Shown: piece by piece, positions 22,501 to 22,941 of the stretch | How positions within the stretch are numbered: position 1 is the first letter of the stretch | How the letters are laid out: each line of letters opens with the position of its first letter | Virus record (IMG/VR): IMGVR_UViG_3300020450_000097 | Location: 1-22,941 of that record | From: a virus | DNA: 22,941 nucleotides | Reading direction: 5' to 3' (one strand) | Translations under genes and position numbers: made by a program | The notes under the pieces: generated by a model | What the model was told of the DNA's origin: nothing | Database searches by the model: none | Seen by the model: only the letters and a program-made list of their open reading frames with translations

Positions 22501-22759
22501 TAATACCTCTATTGGCTAAACGACCCTTGACTCCACCAGCTTTTTCAGATTTCTTTAGAATCTCACTCCAGCCTGGATGTTTGTTGTTGAGTTTGTCTTT
22601 CCACTCTCCAACCTCTCCTACGCCTGGAACCGTAGATGGATCTGAGTAATCCCTCGACCAATCGGGGTTATCTTCTTTCCATTGATCCCACTCCATGATA
22701 CTCATTACAACTTCTTTCTGTTCACCAGTTTTTGTGTTGACCACAGGGTATGTTGCCAT
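22490..22759 (-). CDS. Small FmdB-like hypothetical protein without cysteines
   Basis: The frame is open from 22825, but the ATG at 22759 has GGAGAA upstream and overlaps the preceding stop as TAATG, giving 89 residues. The sequence MATYPVVNTKTGEQKEVVMS, then EWDQWKEDNPDW and KHPGWSEILKKSEKAGG, resembles the layout of FmdB-type small zinc-ribbon proteins: a tyrosine after the start, T-G-E, M-S-I, and a W/D-N-P segment. All the zinc-ribbon cysteines are absent, so metal binding is unlikely. It precedes phoH and is probably co-expressed with it. The function is unknown and the FmdB relation is a weak inference. Confidence 0.7.
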   Translation of the reverse strand: MATYPVVNTKTGEQKEVVMSIMEWDQWKEDNPDWSRDYSDPSTVPGVGEVGEWKDKLNNKHPGWSEILKKSEKAGGVKGRLANRGINVN

Positions 22760-22941
22760 TAAGTTTCTTCTCCGTGAAGTTCTTTTTTGATTTGTTTTTG
22801 GATTTCTACCACACCATTTCTCCATTCTAATGCTTCAGAAACGATTGGAAACTGTTCTATGAATACAGTTTTACATGCTTGTGCAATGTCCATGTGTTCC
22901 TTCTGAGTTCCATGAGCGGATCTCAGATCAATATAATGAAT
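22759..22941 (-). CDS. Partial hypothetical protein (3' end only)
   Basis: An open frame enters at the window edge and ends with TAA at 22759-22761, overlapping the next ATG as TAATG. Sixty residues are visible, including AHGTQKEHMDIAQACKTVF, IEQFPIVSEALEWRNGV and the basic end QKQIKKELHGEET. They are mostly helical and not recognised. The tight junction and lack of stops support a real gene whose start lies beyond the window. Confidence 0.65.
   Translation of the reverse strand: MHYIDLRSAHGTQKEHMDIAQACKTVFIEQFPIVSEALEWRNGVVEIQKQIKKELHGEET

Noticed and set aside
1-22941. CRISPR arrays, insertion sequences or transposases.
   Set aside because: No regularly spaced repeats and no transposase-like protein were seen on either strand.

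Overview
The window is part of the genome of a T4-like cyanophage (a myovirus of marine Synechococcus or Prochlorococcus). Recognisable T4 homologues are gp26, gp51-like, gp27-like hub, gp5, gp54, gp4, gp48, gp53, gp32 and gp33. With them are genes typical of marine cyanophages: phoH, a DUF1825 protein and three 2-oxoglutarate/Fe(II) oxygenases. The DNA is AT-rich and tightly packed. Many neighbouring genes overlap through ATGA or TAATG junctions, and no stretch longer than 300 bases lacks a gene. A tmRNA whose visible tag start reads A-N-N-I-V points to a cyanobacterial, more likely Synechococcus-type, source.

Layout, left to right. (1) 1-188, minus strand: a circularly permuted tmRNA gene, cut by the window edge, directly behind an oxygenase gene. 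(2) 189-2309, minus: three oxygenases and two small unknown proteins, overlapping as one operon. (3) 2312-5690, minus: a small unknown protein and three probable virion proteins. (4) 5691-14686, minus: the baseplate hub and tail-core block. Read in its own direction this is gp26, gp51-like, a tape-measure candidate, a large protein with a lytic-transglycosylase domain, a gp27-like hub, a small acidic protein, and a 1013-residue gp5 without a lysozyme domain. (5) 14723-15775, minus: gp54. (6) 15809-19154, plus: an island of gp4, an unknown protein, gp48 and gp53, head-to-head with gp54 and ending at a bidirectional terminator. (7) 19188-22941, minus: replication and regulation genes. Read in their own direction these are a partial gene, a small protein, phoH, a RecB-like nuclease, gp33, a small membrane protein, DUF1825 and gp32.

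How the genes work together. The hub proteins (gp27-like, gp5, gp26/51) and the tube initiators (gp48, gp54) build the baseplate centre and start the tail tube. gp53 belongs to the wedge and gp4 completes heads. gp32 coats single-stranded DNA in replication and recombination. gp33 helps switch on late genes. Visible control signals include a near-consensus sigma-70 promoter for gp32, a T4-type late promoter TATAAATA before the DUF1825 gene, and CTAAATAA motifs before gp26 and gp4.

Two signals stand out. The first is the permuted tmRNA. The second is a textbook -1 ribosomal frameshift site at the gp26/gp51 junction: a T TTT TTC heptamer, a 6-base spacer holding the gp26 stop codon, and a 9-bp perfect hairpin that buries the gp51 start. 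It would give a gp26-gp51 fusion analogous to the lambda G/GT tail-assembly chaperone.
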